A stretch of 64,000 bases of DNA. Source: Marisa cornuarietis (taxonomy: Eukaryota > Mollusca > Gastropoda > Architaenioglossa > Ampullariidae). The position numbers were made by a program, and so were the translations under genes. The stretch is from contig SMMW01000549.1 in assembly GCA_004794655.1 (NCBI GenBank), positions 372,001 through 436,000 of the forward strand. Reading direction: 5' to 3'. Below, in pieces: positions 26,553 to 37,994 of this stretch; within the stretch, counting starts at the first letter, position 1, and each line of letters starts with the position of its first letter. The notes beneath the pieces were generated by a model. That model searched no databases. It saw nothing but the letters and a program-made list of their open reading frames with translations, and was not told where the DNA came from.

Positions 26553-26720
26553 CACCACGGACGTGTATAGGTGGACTGCTGTCTGTCTGCCGTTAGTCTC
26601 GGCGGGCTTAATGAATGTGACAAAACCGTAAGCTTTGTCCACACCAGCCTCGTTCTAATAGTTAAGCTGAAACGTGGCTAAATCAGAAGCTTTATGCACA
26701 CCAGCCTTGTTCTATAACGT
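26553..26720. repeat. Terminal-repeat fragment shared with 60300-60401
   Basis: ACCACGGACGTGTATAGGTG, GCTGTCTGTCTGCCG and TTAGTCTCGGCG recur in inverted orientation at 60300-60401. The first 17 bases also occur at 59306. The SRR duplicate at 50-58 kb shows no matching block at the equivalent position, so this looks like a later insertion. The element type is unknown. Confidence 0.5.
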
Positions 26721-26852
26721 AACTGAAAAAAAATCGTCTGCAAGCAGTCCAGCAATACAAGTTATGTGGTCACACCTTATAATCATGCAAATAAAATGAT
26801 AATAATTATCTAAACACGCATTAAAGATGCAAAAAACAAATTGCTGAAATAC

Positions 26853-26858
26853 TTTATT
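26853..26858 (-). terminator. Polyadenylation signal of SRR
   Basis: AATAAA on the minus strand, about 37 bases after the SRR stop codon, implying a very short 3' UTR. Confidence 0.6.
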
Positions 26859-26894
26859 GTCATCAGATAAATGCTTGTGCCCAAACTTTCTGCA

Positions 26895-29800
26895 TCACCA
26901 AGGCAAGCGATCAATATCAGTGTTCCCTCCACAGAGAATAACTCCAACTTTTTTCAGCGATGGATCCATGGACCTCATTTTTTCTGAAAGTGCTGCAGCT
27001 GTGCTGGCCCCTGCTGCTGCTTCAATTACCAGCTAGAACAAAATGAATTCACTAAAATAATCTTGCTAAAAAGAAAACTTCTAAAATAATAATGCATATA
27101 GGTCTAATAATAATGCCTAGCCACTTCTTGTACTTCTAGCACAGTAATTTGGATTGCAGTACAGGTAAAATTGGTGAGCCCTGCTTTTTCATCAATTTAT
27201 TTAATACTCCTTGATGAAAAACTATAAAGAAACTGTAAAACAAACTGTCAAAACATTTAAACTGCACACATTTGATTACACTGCAATAGTATGACATTTC
27301 AGGTTTTAAGTTTACCTTCATTCTTTGGAAAACAAATCTCATCCCTTGAATTATTTCGTCATCACTCTGAAATGACAATCAGCAAAATAATCTGGTGGTA
27401 AGTTCAGTTTCTAGTTTGGCCTACATATTTTGATAACCTTGTAGATGGTGCACTCAGCTTCAGTAAAGAAGGTTGCTAGTATCTTTCACTAACAGCACCG
27501 GACAGCCTTTTCATTAGAGAAAGTAAAAAGGCCATGCAAAAAGGTTATGCTCCACCCTAAGACATTACAGTGAACCGCTTACAGTTTACTGCTCATATCA
27601 TTACTAAACTACAGATCCTAAATTTTTTTTTCACTTTAGCACTACATTTCAACATAACAGTTCGGAATAAGAAGCACACTCATTTATCACTTCTTTATCT
27701 GAAAAGTGTTTCAAACAACTTATTTTGTTAAATTTTTCTGCTGATCACTTAATGATGAAAATATTGCTAAAAAACCCAGGAAGAGTTGCACAATAATTAA
27801 AATCACTGGCATTACAATTTTAGGTTGATTAGAACAATATGCAGAAAATGATAATAAGTCAAAGTAACTCTATTTTGACAATATTTTTAAAGCACTCATT
27901 TGTATTTTTCCTAAGCTTTTATTCTCTGTCAAAGACCTTTATGACCCCCTAAAACATTCCTTGGATTATGCTAACAATGAAAATAAAATTTTTTCTCCTT
28001 AAATTTATCCTAGATGCTACTAAATATATTGGAGCCTATAGTCCTCAAAGCTGCTATAGCTGCAGCAAGCAGTGAGATTACATTTTAGCTGATAGCTGGA
28101 GCTGATGTGATAACTGTGTGAATATGCTGAGATGCCAATACAACCAATCAAAAATGAAACTTGCCATTTCAAAAACCTCTTTTTCTGCCAGTTGAAGTAA
28201 AATGGGAAATGTTACATGGCCAACTTGCTGAAGTTGAATGCCATCTGCTATTGTGTTCAGGTACTTAGGTGGTTCAGGCCAAAGTCGTTCACCTGGAAAA
28301 TAGGAAAATGCAAGCCATATTTTTCTCATTATACAAAAATACCATAACAATTTATGAAGTCTGTTAGAGACTGGTCTTGATTTTTATTTTTCTGTGTTCT
28401 TGTGCCAATTGTAAGCTGAATGCGTAAACAAGGATATACAACTAGCATCTGCATAAATCAGGTGGATTTTCATAATTTTACAAAAATACCACTGAAATGA
28501 TCAACAAAGAATGTTAATGTCTTGGTCTTTTTATTTTTTGGGTTCCTGTTTAAAATTTTTAAGCTTTCAGAACTTAAAACACACTGGATGCATAATCAGA
28601 CCTAGGTGTATGTGCATAAACCCGAGAAGCCACTCTCTACCCCTACTTTTACTACATGCAGCAACCATCACAAAAATTACATGCACAGGGAACACCTTGA
28701 GCTTTTAGACTATGGTAACTTTGCTTTGTTAAAGGATTCAAGTGGATTTAAGTTATTCAAATGCTTGTGAGCTTTTTTCACAAGTTCATGCCAGAAAAGT
28801 TGCTAGCACACTGCAAAAATGAAAAGGAATTAAATACCTGATCTTAGACAGTCCTCTAGCATCTTCCCTTTTGGTGAAACAGCAAACACTTCAAAAAGAG
28901 TTAATTTCACAATTCAGAACCAATGACCATAAAACTGAGAGAGTGTGTGTGTGTAAAAACCTAATAAATATGCATACACAAGAACACACATACACCCTGA
29001 AGCATGAATCACACATTTTTTAAAATCTTCATAATAGTCATGGGCCCACGCACTTAAAAATAGTCAAATCTGGTCTAACTAACATGACATAACATGCTTA
29101 TAAGCTATTTATGCTCATAAGGTTTGTTCAATGCATATGTTTGTCACATTTTACAAGAATAATATAAAAGAACATGACAGGTGTTTTCTATCCATTATAC
29201 CAAAATTGATTATCTTTACACTTCATATTATCAAATTAGAAAGTAAACACCCATTGTGAACCTTTGATGGTGGGTCTAATAAACTTTGCTGCTATAGCGA
29301 TTCCTGATATAAGTCCACCTCCACTTGTTGGAACTAGTATAGCGTCAAGGTCATTGATCTCATCCAGTAGTTCTAAGGCTGCAGTTCCCTGAAAAGAAGC
29401 CATTTTGTCCTAAATATGTATACAATTTCCTTCTTATCAGACCATGTAAGAAGAACAAAACAAAATGCTTACTGACTACATCTGACAAGGCAAACAGTTA
29501 TCAAAAATGCTGTTGATCTATCCACAAGCTACTTGAAACCATTTCAGTGAGCCTATCGGGAAAATCATTTGACCGAATGGTGAATGATTTGGTATCTGCG
29601 AACGATATGGATTACATCTTGCTATAAATGTTAGATCGATCTGCATTTGATACACTTGACCATGACATCCTTCTCCAGTGCCTTCATGTTATTTTCAGTC
29701 TCTCTGGAATTGCTTTTGAACTGGTTACCGTTCTACCTGACTGATCACATACAGTCTGTGCTAACTGCAAGTACCACATTTTTCCCCTAAAACTTTGACT

Positions 29801-32800
29801 CAAGACTGTTCTTGGGCCCATTTTATTCACTGTGTACATCTACACAATAGGTCTGCCTATCTGCCAGCTGAGCCTGCTGTATCACATGTCTGCTGATGAT
29901 ACACAGTTGCTGGGAGGATATGTTAACAAGTGGTATCTATATTCATGATGTAAAATGAACACGACACTATAAATGTTGAGAGCCTTGTATCTCCTAAACT
30001 ACAGGGGTTGCTCTATGTCTTGATTCACCAGACGATGAAATACATCTACTTTTCCAATGCATCCAACTTAGAGACCTTAGAAGTAGATTTCTGCCTCTGA
30101 AATATACAACTCACCAAACAGCCTTTACCTTCCCAGCCCTGATTAATGACACATCACAGATTACCTGCCTAGCAAGGTATCTTTACCACTGTTATAAATG
30201 ACGCAACACTGTCAGCAGCTAAACGAAGAAAGATTTGTCCATAGGGCTATCGACACTGTCGATGCAATTGCCCATGCTAACCTATATTTACACGCCTTGA
30301 ATTTATCATTAGAATTGTATGAACTGTACTCACGATGTTGAGGCCACACGGCCTAAGCAATAAAGAATTTCGTTCGTTCGTTCGTACAGGGGTTGCTCAT
30401 TTAAGATTTTGGGAATTATTATCTTGTAAGAACTAAAGCTGGTATTGGTCTTTCAAAGGAAAAAGATAAAAAAACTAAACTTTCATGTGTGTTTAAAAAC
30501 TGTTTGTGAAAACAAAAAGACATTGTAATAGCTTTGAGGACTGGTGCTACCTTTAGCTTTCAACTCTTTTATTGTCATAGATTACATATTCATCACCTCA
30601 TGACCTGTTTCATTTTCTATGGTGTTTAGCTAAAAGGCACTGTATGTCCAATATATTTGTGAAAATTCACCATGCAGCATCCTTAAAATGCTGGTGCAGT
30701 AAAAGGTACAACATTTCACTTGTGTTTTGTCCTGATCAACATCATCAAAACTGTTCAGCATAGACATTATAATATATTCTGAATGTATATGTACTGTATG
30801 CATTACCTCTATATGCCCTGCTACTAAATTAAAAGTTAATTATAAGGGTTTGATTTACCTGCCCAGCTATCACATCAGGGTGGTCATAAGGTGGAATGAA
30901 CTCCAGCTGTTTTTCTTGCCTTAGACGCTCACAAGTTTCAGACCTTAAAAAAAGAAACAAATAGATATATTTGATTTACATGATGATTTACACAATCATC
31001 TTTTTAAAACCACAAGCATGCATCATAAAATACGCTACTATGAGTCAAGTCTAATTGAAATTTGAATGGGCTGTCAAAATTAAGTTTTTACTTTAGTCTG
31101 ATCTGATTAGAATGTGGACATTTCTGCTTTTTATCAATCACTGACTAACTTTGACAAAGGGAAGTTTTTTTAAGATCTTTAACATTTAAACTGATATTCC
31201 ATTCTGGCCTACAGCTGCAGTCTCTACCTGACTTTGATCAAGGAAATGGTTATCCCAGGTCATAACACCCTATAGTGTGAGAAAGTCACCAATTACCCTT
31301 CCCAATAGGAGTCTTGCTTTGAGAATTAAAACCAGGTACACTGCTATGCATGGCTGTGGCTTACATGACCAGGTAAACTGTATTTAAAAGTGAAAGATTT
31401 GTACCACATTTAAAAAATCTATGCAAAGCATTCACAATGTCAATGAAAAGATTGTCAAGAAAACATCTAAATAGGAAAGAACAAATATGCTAGATGAGCA
31501 CAAATAATGCAGGAAAGATCTGGAACCCTTCCCTAAATTATAAGAATGTTGCAGTGAAGTACTGATAAATTCTGGCAGACTTTGGCACTGGTTGGATGCA
31601 TGTATTAAACATTTTCAAAAAATCCGTAACAACTACTTTGCACGCAAGAGCAAATATTATATACCATCAGTTGCTATTGGCTGACCCTATAGCTGATCAA
31701 CTTCTTACAGTCTGCCATTTATACAAATGTAGAATATTCAATGTTCTAATACACAGAGTGAGAGCTTCAGCAATGCATTAGCATATGTGTCGAATGAGAG
31801 TTTCAGCAATGTGTCTATTGTGCATCTCCCAAAATGCATCCACATCTGGGACATAAAACTTTATAAAATAAGAATAGACTTGTTGCATGCCAAATGAAAC
31901 TTAAGATCATTTCATACAAATGCTAGTGTTTTGCACAAAAGGGATCTTCAAGGAAAACATGGACTGAAAGAAAAGGCATCTTGCTGTTGACAGCACCTTG
32001 AGGTGTACATTAGCCAGAATCATTATGATGCTGTGACAGTCCATGAAAACCTGCCAGCTCAAACAAACATTTGCAAGGAAAACAATAATGAAAAGAAGAT
32101 TCAAACAGCAAAGAGAAAAAAAAGGAAGAGAAGAACAGAACATTAAATATTTGGTGATGTATGCTTGAGGATTTAGATGGATACTTTTCTAAAGAAATCA
32201 AAGCATGTAAATGAAATCTATGGTCCATCTTTGCTGTCAACTGCAGTTTACTAATGAGAATGTCTACAAGAAGAAGATTCTTAAAATAGAGCAGAATCTG
32301 GACTGCCAAAGCAGCAAGCCAAAGAAAGTATAGATTTTACCTGACAGATGGATTATGTTCACACTCAATGAGGTGTGCCCCATAAGCCTGTATAGCAGCT
32401 TTTTTGTTTGCTGCTGCTGTCTTGGGTACAACCACAAAACTTGGCAAGCCAACACATCTTGATGCCCAGGCAACAGCTTGTCCATGATTGCCACTGCTGT
32501 GTGTCACCTGAACATGACATTACAAAATCAAAATGGAAAAGAAATAGTCAAAAATAATTTACACAGCTGCTGATGTCGTCATCACATATATTATGTAACA
32601 TATTATGCACATTTCCAATGGTCCTACAAGCTGAAGTACAATAAAACTATGCTAGTATAATTTTGGGTGCTCATCTTACTGGCAAACAAATAAAACATTT
32701 ACAGTCCTGTTTATTAAATTGTTGCACAACTCAAGTCTATAAAAATGAAAGATAATGAGAGAAGAAATAAAAATAAGTATTACTATGCCAGACAAAGATG

Positions 32801-33244
32801 CGTTTCTCTCCTTTGCAGCAAGAATCTGGAATGAAGTTTAACAAAATATTCAGTAAACATTGGTGGAAATCCAATTTTATCAGCATGATATATGATGTAC
32901 ATCTGCATAGAAAGAACAATCCATTACAGATCATGAAGCTGTACAAAAGTTATTCCGGAAATATAGCTCACAGTTATTTGCATCAGAATAAAATAATATA
33001 CTTTGTCATTATACGTGTGTGCTCAATCTTTTACTGTAGAATTCCGCCGATGTCTTACAGCATTTAATGCACCCCTGGCCTTGAAGGAGCCAGTCTTTTG
33101 CAAACTTTCAGCTTTAAAGAATAGTTGCTTTCCAGACAATTCATTAGCAGCAGAAGATGTGAATACTGGCGTTTTGTGCAAGTATTTTGAAATTCGCTCT
33201 TTTGCTGCTAAAATATCAGCAAATGTTGCTGGTAGATCGGCCAT
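26895..33244 (-). CDS. SRR: Serine racemase-like PLP-dependent enzyme
   Basis: Fold-type II PLP enzyme that interconverts L- and D-serine and/or eliminates water from serine or threonine. Exons on the minus strand: 33244-33059, 32507-32341, 30943-30859, 29388-29262, 28888-28838, 28292-28165, 27366-27316, 27032-26895. They encode 310 residues against about 340 in the family. Schiff-base lysine is K55 in GSFKARGALNA; substrate loop is THSSGNHG; phosphate loop is TSGGGLISG, with Ser for the first Gly of the usual tetraglycine; C-terminal CGGNTDI matches SGGNVDL. PYDHPDVIAGQ lacks the triple serine reported for aspartate racemases of this family. A short linker expected between GALNA and VTHSSG (about 13-16 residues) was not found, although both flanking phases are 0. 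The intron after 28165 reads GC-AG. A minus-strand AATAAA lies at 26853-26858, just after the stop. Racemase versus dehydratase cannot be decided from sequence. Confidence 0.9.
29620..30390 (+). mobile_element. LINE remnant: RT core and 3' end with TTCG-type tail
   Basis: Plus-strand translation from about 29640 gives SAFDTLDHDILLQCLHVIF, VLGPILFTVYI and YHMSADDTQLLG. These match the RT blocks AFDTLDHDILL, GSVLGPILF and YADDTQL, with stops and frameshifts. Downstream, LARYLYHCYK with a stop resembles the C-terminus of a LINE ORF, and GCAATAAAGAATTTCGTTCGTTCG closes the element. An identical tail is found at 60235-60260. It is sense-opposed to SRR and lies in an SRR intron. It could be two juxtaposed fragments. 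Confidence 0.75.
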
Positions 33245-33584
33245 GATGACTACAATTTGTAGGTTAAAATACAAAGTTCAAAACATCCAAAATGCAATCT
33301 AGCTAGAGAAAGAACGCGGCTTTTAATATTCTTCTTTCCCGACCCTGAACACTTACTGAATGTAATCTTCAAATTTTACGCTTCTTCCGTTCTAACAGTA
33401 ATAGCAGTAGTAAAAATAAATTAAAAATAATATATTAAAGTGGGTAAGGGTGTCGTACCAAGCACAAACTGGCACGTGAAAGATTGATAGTTACTTCCCT
33501 TACCGACACACACCTGAAACGCGTTGCTTAGACAACGCTAGCCAAGCGAGGCGAGGAAATTGCACAGGGACCGCTACGAGTTAT

Positions 33585-34030
33585 GATGATGATGATGATG
33601 TCCATTTGTAATGCGCAGGTATCCATTCAGAAGAATGCTCACTGCGCAGCAAAAACAGAGGAGAATAAAAAATAAAATAACAAGAAAGTAAACAAATTAA
33701 AGACAGAAGTGTAGCTTGGTTGTTAAAGTCCGTCTTAAATAAAATCTTCAGTCTTTTTCGAAAGGTGGTTGCTGAAGTGATGATGGACAATGACGATGGC
33801 AGGGGATTCCACAGCTTAGGCGCCGGGTTTTTGAAGGCCCTGGCTCTAGTGCGCTTCTTGTTTGTCTTCCACTGCTGGGAGACAGAATTAATTAAGCATG
33901 ACTGGAAGCCAGAGCGCAGGCTATATACGTGACGGCTGGTAAGGAGGAACTACTCCTCTTGCAAATAGTCATGAGCAGTTTTGAACATGCAGGACGTACT
34001 GAGCCATCGAAAGAACTTTGTGATCAATGC
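33585..34030 (-). mobile_element. LINE 3'-end fragment with CAT-repeat tail
   Basis: Minus-strand translation gives RTRARAFKNPAPKLWNPLPS, SATTFRKRLKILFKTDF: the standard LINE C-terminal pattern (AF...LWNSLP...FK..LKT.LF). The ATGATGATG run at 33584-33600 is its tail. Truncated at 5'. Confidence 0.7.
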
Positions 34031-34239
34031 GCTTTTTCACTAGGGGCTAGTGAAGCTAGCCACAAGCCTAGCAAAGTGAGCACCCGTCAAGGGAACCCTA
34101 GGCTTTGAAATTAAGATAACGTACGCTGTCCAAGCTTTCAGATTCGAAGAGTCATTTTTCTTCAGTAGGTTAGCAGATCACAAGTTTTGGGATCCCATAC
34201 AGCATATATAGTAGCGAATCTAGCGATCGAGTATATTTA

Positions 34240-35690
34240 TGATGAAATAAAATAATACTTTATTTGTCCCGGAAGGCAATTCGAGGGCAGCCTGATAACC
34301 AAATATAAAAAAACCATCACAACACATTCGTATGCACCAAACAGACTTTCACACTCATGTTTCATTCATTCTCACTCAGCAGCATTCAAAAGACGCACGG
34401 CCGAAACAAAAATTAAAGGTCTAGCCTCAGTCTGTTTTGGTCCTACATGAAGGTATACAAAATCGGCGGCCAGATGGGAGCTGGACAAATACTCGATCTC
34501 GACAGGACATGCCTGTCATATAGAGAATGAAGAGTACTATGGGGTATCTCAATGACTTAACTGGATCATGGATACCGCACAATGTACGTATATAAGCTGC
34601 TCTTGTCCTTCGTGGATAAACTGTTGTAGAAACAGCTAGATAAACGAGAAGGACAGCACGCTCTCGATGTGCGATCTATAAAAAAGCTGAAGAAACTGGT
34701 GGGAGACAGAGAAAGGCTTCAGCTTCCTGAGAAGGAAGAGGCACTGTTGAGTCTTCTTCACAACAGTTTGAGTATTGACATCCCACCAAAGTCACTTATC
34801 GAAGATGGTGTCCAGGTATTTAAAGGCAGGAACAATTTTCCCCTCCTTGTCGTGGATGGCACTTACGGGACTCGGTGGGCCATCATTTAGGTCTTACATT
34901 AAGTTCTAAGAAATTTTCATCTCACCAGGCAATAAATTCATCTAAATTTGCACCATATGGGTATCTACTGACCCACTATAAGGAGAGAGAGCAGTGCAGT
35001 GTCATCAGAGAATTTGACAAGATATTGATCCTCATGGCTACTCCGTGGTAGACAATTTCCAAGTAGCAGGGATGAAGAGTGAATCCATAGGGGGCTGAAG
35101 TTGGTGCGCACAGAAACGTAATATGTTATGCCGCAAATACCATCTAGACCTAAAGCCTTGGGAATCTTTACTTGCTGAAACAGCTTCACAAATTGTTCTT
35201 GACAAATTTCAACCCTCTGGACAGGATGAAGAGAACTGAGCACATCTTTAATTTTCATGGAGAAGTCATAAGTGTTGAAACGAGCAAAGAAACCATTAAG
35301 AGGATTAGGTAGAGCTGTACTGTCAACGCCTGAGATAGAGATTTTGGCTTTCGACCCCTTAAGCTGATCTTCAACATTGGCGATATCCTTGAGTCTCTGT
35401 CAAGCTCCTCGGATGTTACCTTTACCAAACTGATATTTTATTTTAGTCTTATAATTCAACTTGGCCTGACGGATAGCATTACGGACCTCTCTATGTACCA
35501 GTTTCTTGTCTTGGGCTGAGCCCATGAAGAACACGTGTTTCTTTTCACTAAGCTCTGCTTTTAGGCTCTTGGTCACCCATGTAAAGCCCTCTTGTGCCAT
35601 AGAAGAAGACATCAACCTTCGCTCGTCAGTCTGCCCAATCTCATCAAGGTGGGCGAAACCAACAACACTTTCACGTCATCCATTAGGAAT
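34240..35690 (-). mobile_element. Degenerate LINE with internally deleted RT
   Basis: On the minus strand, in order: NAIRQAKLNYKTKIKYQFGKGN (pre-RT linker), QVKIPKALGLDGICG (RT block 1-2), YLVKFSDDTALLSL (the xxDD box), LLRKLKPFSVS and the 3' end with GGGACAAATAAAGTATTATT. The DGI block and the SDD box are only about 120 bases apart, so most of the RT domain is deleted. The sequence has stops and frameshifts throughout. Confidence 0.75.
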
Positions 35691-35699
35691 CTGAGATTT

Positions 35700-36790
35700 A
35701 TTGTCACTGCTGACATGACTCAATAAACATGTATAACAGCTGTCAGTCTGCCTATTATGAGCTCCGTAAGATCAGTGCCATCCGTCACTAACACGCGCTA
35801 CAAACACTCTTGTCTGCGCGTTTGTTCTTTCTCGACTTGACTACTGCAACTCCTTGCTGGCAGGCTGCCCCTCATCCCTCATTCACAGACTCCAGAAAGT
35901 ACAGAACTTCGCTGCACGTCTGGTACTTAGAGCTAGGAAACGGGACCATGCCACTCCTCTCCTTCATTTTCTACACTGGCTTCCCATCCGTTTGCGCATT
36001 CAGTACAAACTGTGTTGTTTTTTAATTTCTTTGCTGGCTCCTGTCCTATTTCTCTGAACTTATCATCCCTTACGTCCCAGCCAGACAACTACGCTCTTCG
36101 TCTGATGACTGTATCCTAACTGTTCCTGTCACCAGAACAACAACATATGGTCACAGAATTTTTGGCTACTGTGCAGCATAACAATGGAACTCTCTCCCTT
36201 TCAATATCCGCTACCTTCGGGGAAGCGGATGGCCGAGTGGTTAGAGCGCTGGCGTCCGAACCAAGAGCCTGCCAGTTCAATTCTCGATAAGCGCAGCAAA
36301 CTTCCCCCAGATGACCCAGCTGGCAGGAATGGGTACCTGAGGGAGAGGAGATGGGCACTGCCCCCAAGAAAAGTGAGGTCTCTAACACCTCACCCCCCAA
36401 CGACCTGAAAAGGTTAGGGGATGACCTTTACCTTTTTTTTTACCTTCCTACAACTGAATCCTTCAAATCTGCACTGAAAATGCACCTCTTCCTTGACCAT
36501 TACTCTTAACACAGTCCACACAATGCTAGTCCTTCTTACCCTCCCTGCTTCCACTCTTGCTTTTTTTCTACCCATCTGCAGAATCCCTATATTCTTTGCT
36601 CCTGTTACTTGGTGCCTTTTTTGTGTTTTCTATCTTTGTTTTCTGTTTGTCATCAGTACTGTCTTTTATTCTTCCGTCCCTAGTGTTCTGTCCATTTAGT
36701 CCATGTCTCTTCCCAGTTTTAAGCGCTAAGAGACTGCTCTATATGAGTGTGAATATGCGCTATAAAAATCTTCATTATTATTATTATGTG
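35700..36790 (+). mobile_element. CR1/Jockey-like LINE, C-terminal part and 3' UTR, interrupted by a SINE
   Basis: Plus-strand frames read SAYYELRKISAIRH, FVLSRLDYCNSLLAGCP (split by frameshifts), SLIHRLQKVQNFAARLVLRA, LHWLPIRLRIQYKL and NNGTLSLSISAT-like DNA corresponding to WNSLPFNIRYL. The 3' UTR resumes at 36448 and ends in AAGCGCTAAGAG, GTGAATATGCGCTATAAAAA and an ATT repeat. The 222-bp gap between is a SINE. Confidence 0.85.
36219..36440 (+). mobile_element. tRNA-derived SINE (Ser/Leu-tRNA-like head) nested in a LINE
   Basis: The head has A box TGGCCGAGTGG (36230-36240) followed by TTAGAGCG, and a B box AGTTCAATTC (36274-36283) at tRNA-like spacing. The body is non-coding and ends in a T-rich run. 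TACCTTC flanks both sides (36212-36218, 36441-36447) as a target-site duplication. The copy at 14025 shows the uninterrupted LINE. The class II-like spacing suggests a Ser or Leu tRNA ancestor; it is not a working tRNA gene because no 3' acceptor stem pairs with the start. Confidence 0.85.
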
Positions 36791-36799
36791 TATGTTGCC

Positions 36800-36895
36800 C
36801 ATGTCTTGTTATTGTTTTTTAGCGCTAAGAGCATGCTCCTTAGGAGTGTGAGTATGAGCTTTACAAATTTTTGCATTTATTATTATTATACACTT
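36800..36895 (+). mobile_element. Partial LINE 3' tail
   Basis: A second, abutting copy of the AGCGCTAAGAGCATGCTC...ATT tail follows directly after the one at 36720-36790. Confidence 0.6.
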
Positions 36896-37316
36896 TAAAA
36901 GCATGTTATTGTCAGGTAAAATCATATTTTAAAAATGCACTTAGTATTTAGCCAGTACAAACAAACCATGAACTGGAATATATAGTGATAAATAAGTTAT
37001 TGTGAAATATGGCGTACCAGACGTCACTCCACTTCTGTCATCTGCTCTTTTTTATTGGGGGGGGGGGAGTAGAGGAGTGCTTCCACCTAACAGCGATTTT
37101 CCACTGTGAGGGATGGGGATCTGGAGGGAATATGGGGTGTGGAAGATTGCTGCAAGTGTTTTTTTACTGTGACTAGTGCCCTCTTTTCCTGTTGTGGTCA
37201 CTTGCTTTTACTCTTGGTGTCTATAGGAGGCCTGCCAACCATAGTGATGATGTGCTGTACTGGTTGCCAGATCCCTTATGTTGCCCTATTTTAGACTTCT
37301 ATTTAGTTTTAGGCAT

Positions 37317-37585
37317 TAGCTTCTACTGTTTAAGGAAAACTTTCATTTGTTATAGTTTATGTTATATTGTTTTTTGCCTTTGTAAACCTGGTAGTTGTAT
37401 GTTGTTGTTTTTTTACTGTTTGTACATTACAAATTTGTTTTAGTAAGGTGTTTAGCTTCTACTGTTTAAGGAAAACTTTCATTTGTTATAGTTTACGTTA
37501 TATTGTTTTTTGCCTTTTTAAACCTGGTAGTTGTATGGTTTTTTTTTTACTGTTTGTACATTACTTTGTTTTGGAAAGGTTTTTA
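37317..37585 (+). repeat. Two-copy tandem repeat, unit about 135 bp
   Basis: The block from TAGCTTCTACTGTTTAAGG at 37317 is repeated from 37452 with few changes (for example TTTATG to TTTACG and CTTTGTAAACC to CTTTTTAAACC). It has no coding potential. Confidence 0.85.
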
Positions 37586-37823
37586 GATTTTAATAAACTT
37601 TTAGTGACCCTTCTTGACTTTGGACTTTGTGGCAAACACCTACAAGGTGCAAGGAGCTTGCTTTTGAGTCTTCAGCTGGAAGATTAAAGTCTGGAGTGTC
37701 TGAAAAAAAAATCTGCAAACTAGAGTCGCAGGTTTCGTACTATATATCTTTATGACAACCATGAGGTCTCTCGATCTCAACACACACACACATTATACAC
37801 AATACACGCATACTCATACTAAC

Positions 37824-37994
37824 TTCAATATTATCGACATGCATGTCATCGAGGATAACCTTCAATAGGCCTATTATTGACATGATGCAACGATCGTTGT
37901 TGTCCATCTGGTCAAAAACACCTTCAAGGCAAGAGTAGACCGCGATATTTTTATCAATTTGGAATCTAATGGCTGCAACATCTTGGAAGAGTTT
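37824..37994 (-). CDS. Candidate exon of an unidentified gene
   Basis: A 57-codon open segment bounded by a good acceptor (TTTATACCAG) and a good donor (GAA then GTTAGT). It is phase 0 at both ends, which is unusual by chance. It begins KLFQDVAAIRFQIDKN and continues CLEGVFDQMDNNDRC and ILDDMHVDNIE. I do not recognise the family. No partner exon was identified on the minus strand in the flanking 800 bases. It faces away from CCDC157. It may be an exon of a minus-strand gene mostly lost to repeats, or spurious. Confidence 0.3.

Noticed and set aside
26895..33244. Aspartate racemase as the product of the SRR gene
   Set aside because: The triple-serine feature reported for those enzymes is absent; serine racemase or dehydratase fits better, though activity is not proven.
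36219..36300. A tRNA-Ser/Leu gene
   Set aside because: A and B boxes are present, but the 3' acceptor half is missing and the unit is flanked by a target duplication, so it is a SINE.
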